From Phoronis australis (lineage: Eukaryota > Phoronida > Phoronidae): DNA of 40,665 nucleotides. Below, one piece after another: positions 39,373 through 40,665 of this stretch. The stretch spans positions 64,001-104,665 of the forward strand of contig NMRA01000901.1 of assembly GCA_002633005.1 (NCBI GenBank). Reading direction: 5' to 3'. The notes beneath the pieces are model-generated. The model ran no database searches, was not told the origin of the DNA, and worked only from the letters and a program-made list of their open reading frames with translations. The translations under genes and the position numbers were made by a program. The stretch's first letter is position 1, and the number at the start of each line of letters is the position of its first letter.

Positions 39373-40665
39373 AATTTTCATACATCCCATTTGCCAGTAC
39401 GAGAGCACGAATGTCTGACGGGCAAAATCTTGGCTAATATTCCGCCCTGCCGTCACAACTCAAAGCCCTGGATATGCGCCTGGTAGAGGCATAATCTGAA
39501 AATTCAGCAGTGAACAGGATTCAAATGGAGGTTGAGTATTGCCAAGTGAATGAAAAACTGCCAACCGATTGCTTAGGAAGTTACATCCTCGTCAGCTGTT
39601 AAAAATAAGGCTGAAGGTGACGGAACTGTGTTCACCATTACTGACTACTGGCCCTTGACCCAAATAAGTGGGAATTCTGAGGCAGTCATCCACCAACCCA
39701 GAGAAAGTATTCCAAACCACAAGATTTCATTCGTAGGTAGTCTTGCGTGTGTGTTTATTGTGCGTGGTGTATGCGTATGTGCATGTGTGGTATAATATAG
39801 GTTATCCCACATACATGTATATAGGAATACTACTGCCATATTCTTTCGAGAATTCAGTTCATCTGGGAATGTCCCAAAGAGACCGAAGCTTGCATCATCG
39901 CCGCAAAACCTTGTTGTGATGTCCATCGGCTTGTTGTTATGGGACGTCATAGGTATGCCAAGTATGGCACCCAAGCCCGTTTAGGGACAAGACTTATTGG
40001 TGAAAATGTTGAATAACCAGTGAACATTTATTTCCTAACAAATTGATTAGATTTTCCAGTTTGTGAAATATACAAAATAAAGCTCTGAACCAATAAATGA
40101 TATCAAAAGTTTCTTGCAAACTTGGATACAATCCATCCGGGAATATATAAGTTGAAACATGTTAATTTTATCCAACACGAGGCTCAACCATGAAATACAA
40201 GTTGACTCTAATATTCAAATTATGAATGGCATATCCTATGTTCACAGTAGCAGTAACATAAATGGGATAATTGCTACTTTCCTGTTACATTTTTGTTTCT
40301 CGAAAATACATGTTAACGAGGTAATAACGCGTTGTGTTGACCCCGTCTTCTACAAATCAGTTTTGCCTTGCCGTTAAGTCCAAATGCCATCATGCTTAAA
40401 CTAATTTAATACTCACGGCTTTCCCCTTGGTTTCCCGATAAACTGAAATAAAACTTTTATATGTATTTCTTGGCCGTAAACAGCGTGCATAAAGAAACAA
40501 ATGGGTGTGTCGAGACCCTTGGCTATTAGTACAGTACTTCCTCCAAGAATTGTGACAGCAAGTACTTCTGGTCCTGGGCCACCAAATTATGCCTCTCATA
40601 GAGGAGGCTGATTTACATTAACCGTAAATCGAAAGACACAGACTCTAATCTACATGACTATCGTT
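39373..40665. other. No recognisable feature
   Basis: Minus-strand frames at 39645-39974 and 40396-40599 have no motif I can name. A GT-rich patch (tgtgtgtgtttattgtgcgtg) lies near 39745-39790. Confidence 0.4.

Overview
This is animal (metazoan) genomic DNA. It shows short coding exons bounded by GT/AG splice sites, long AT-rich introns, and relics of DNA transposons and a LINE. The family content (a Tie-like receptor tyrosine kinase and THAP-domain P-element-like transposons) fits an invertebrate such as an amphioxus, hemichordate, echinoderm or lophotrochozoan. I cannot fix the species from sequence alone.

The main content is one plus-strand gene running from about 4522 to its stop codon at 35430. 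It was reassembled here by following open frame, splice sites and intron phase. It encodes a single-pass receptor tyrosine kinase. In order, it has one Tie-type EGF-like module (4522-4662), a series of fibronectin type III (FN3) domains (6833-18518), and a membrane-proximal FN3-like region that closely resembles the one in receptor protein tyrosine phosphatases (24180-26486). These are followed by a transmembrane helix (27074-27188), a tyrosine-bearing juxtamembrane segment (27675-29220) and a complete, apparently active kinase domain with a Tie-like C-tail (29164-35430). All extracellular domain boundaries fall at phase-1 introns. The 5' end (signal peptide and any further EGF or Ig modules) is not seen and probably lies upstream or in unrecognised exons.

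One FN3 exon and the following half-FN3 exon occur twice, as a near-identical tandem copy of about 1.2 kb (about 6503-7676 and 8017-9229). The only ambiguous base in the window, an N at 8016, sits at the junction. This is either a recent exon duplication, with phases that force alternative use, or a haplotype duplication made by the assembler. Two further FN3-like symmetric exons (13823-14125, 16131-16274) are candidate cassettes or decaying exons.

The rest is repeat-derived. At 490-1711 (minus) lies a decayed copy of a repetitive invertebrate protein family with a GDADVLI motif. At 2236-3528 is a 5'-truncated LINE reverse transcriptase. The large 18519-24179 intron carries two THAP/P-element-like DNA transposons with matching terminal inverted repeats (19547-21516 and 22258-23740), and a third 5' fragment interrupts the FN3 duplication (7675-8015). 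Downstream of the receptor (35431-40665) there are inverted-repeat elements, a THAP-like ORF and unrecognised coding-like fragments, but no second convincing gene.
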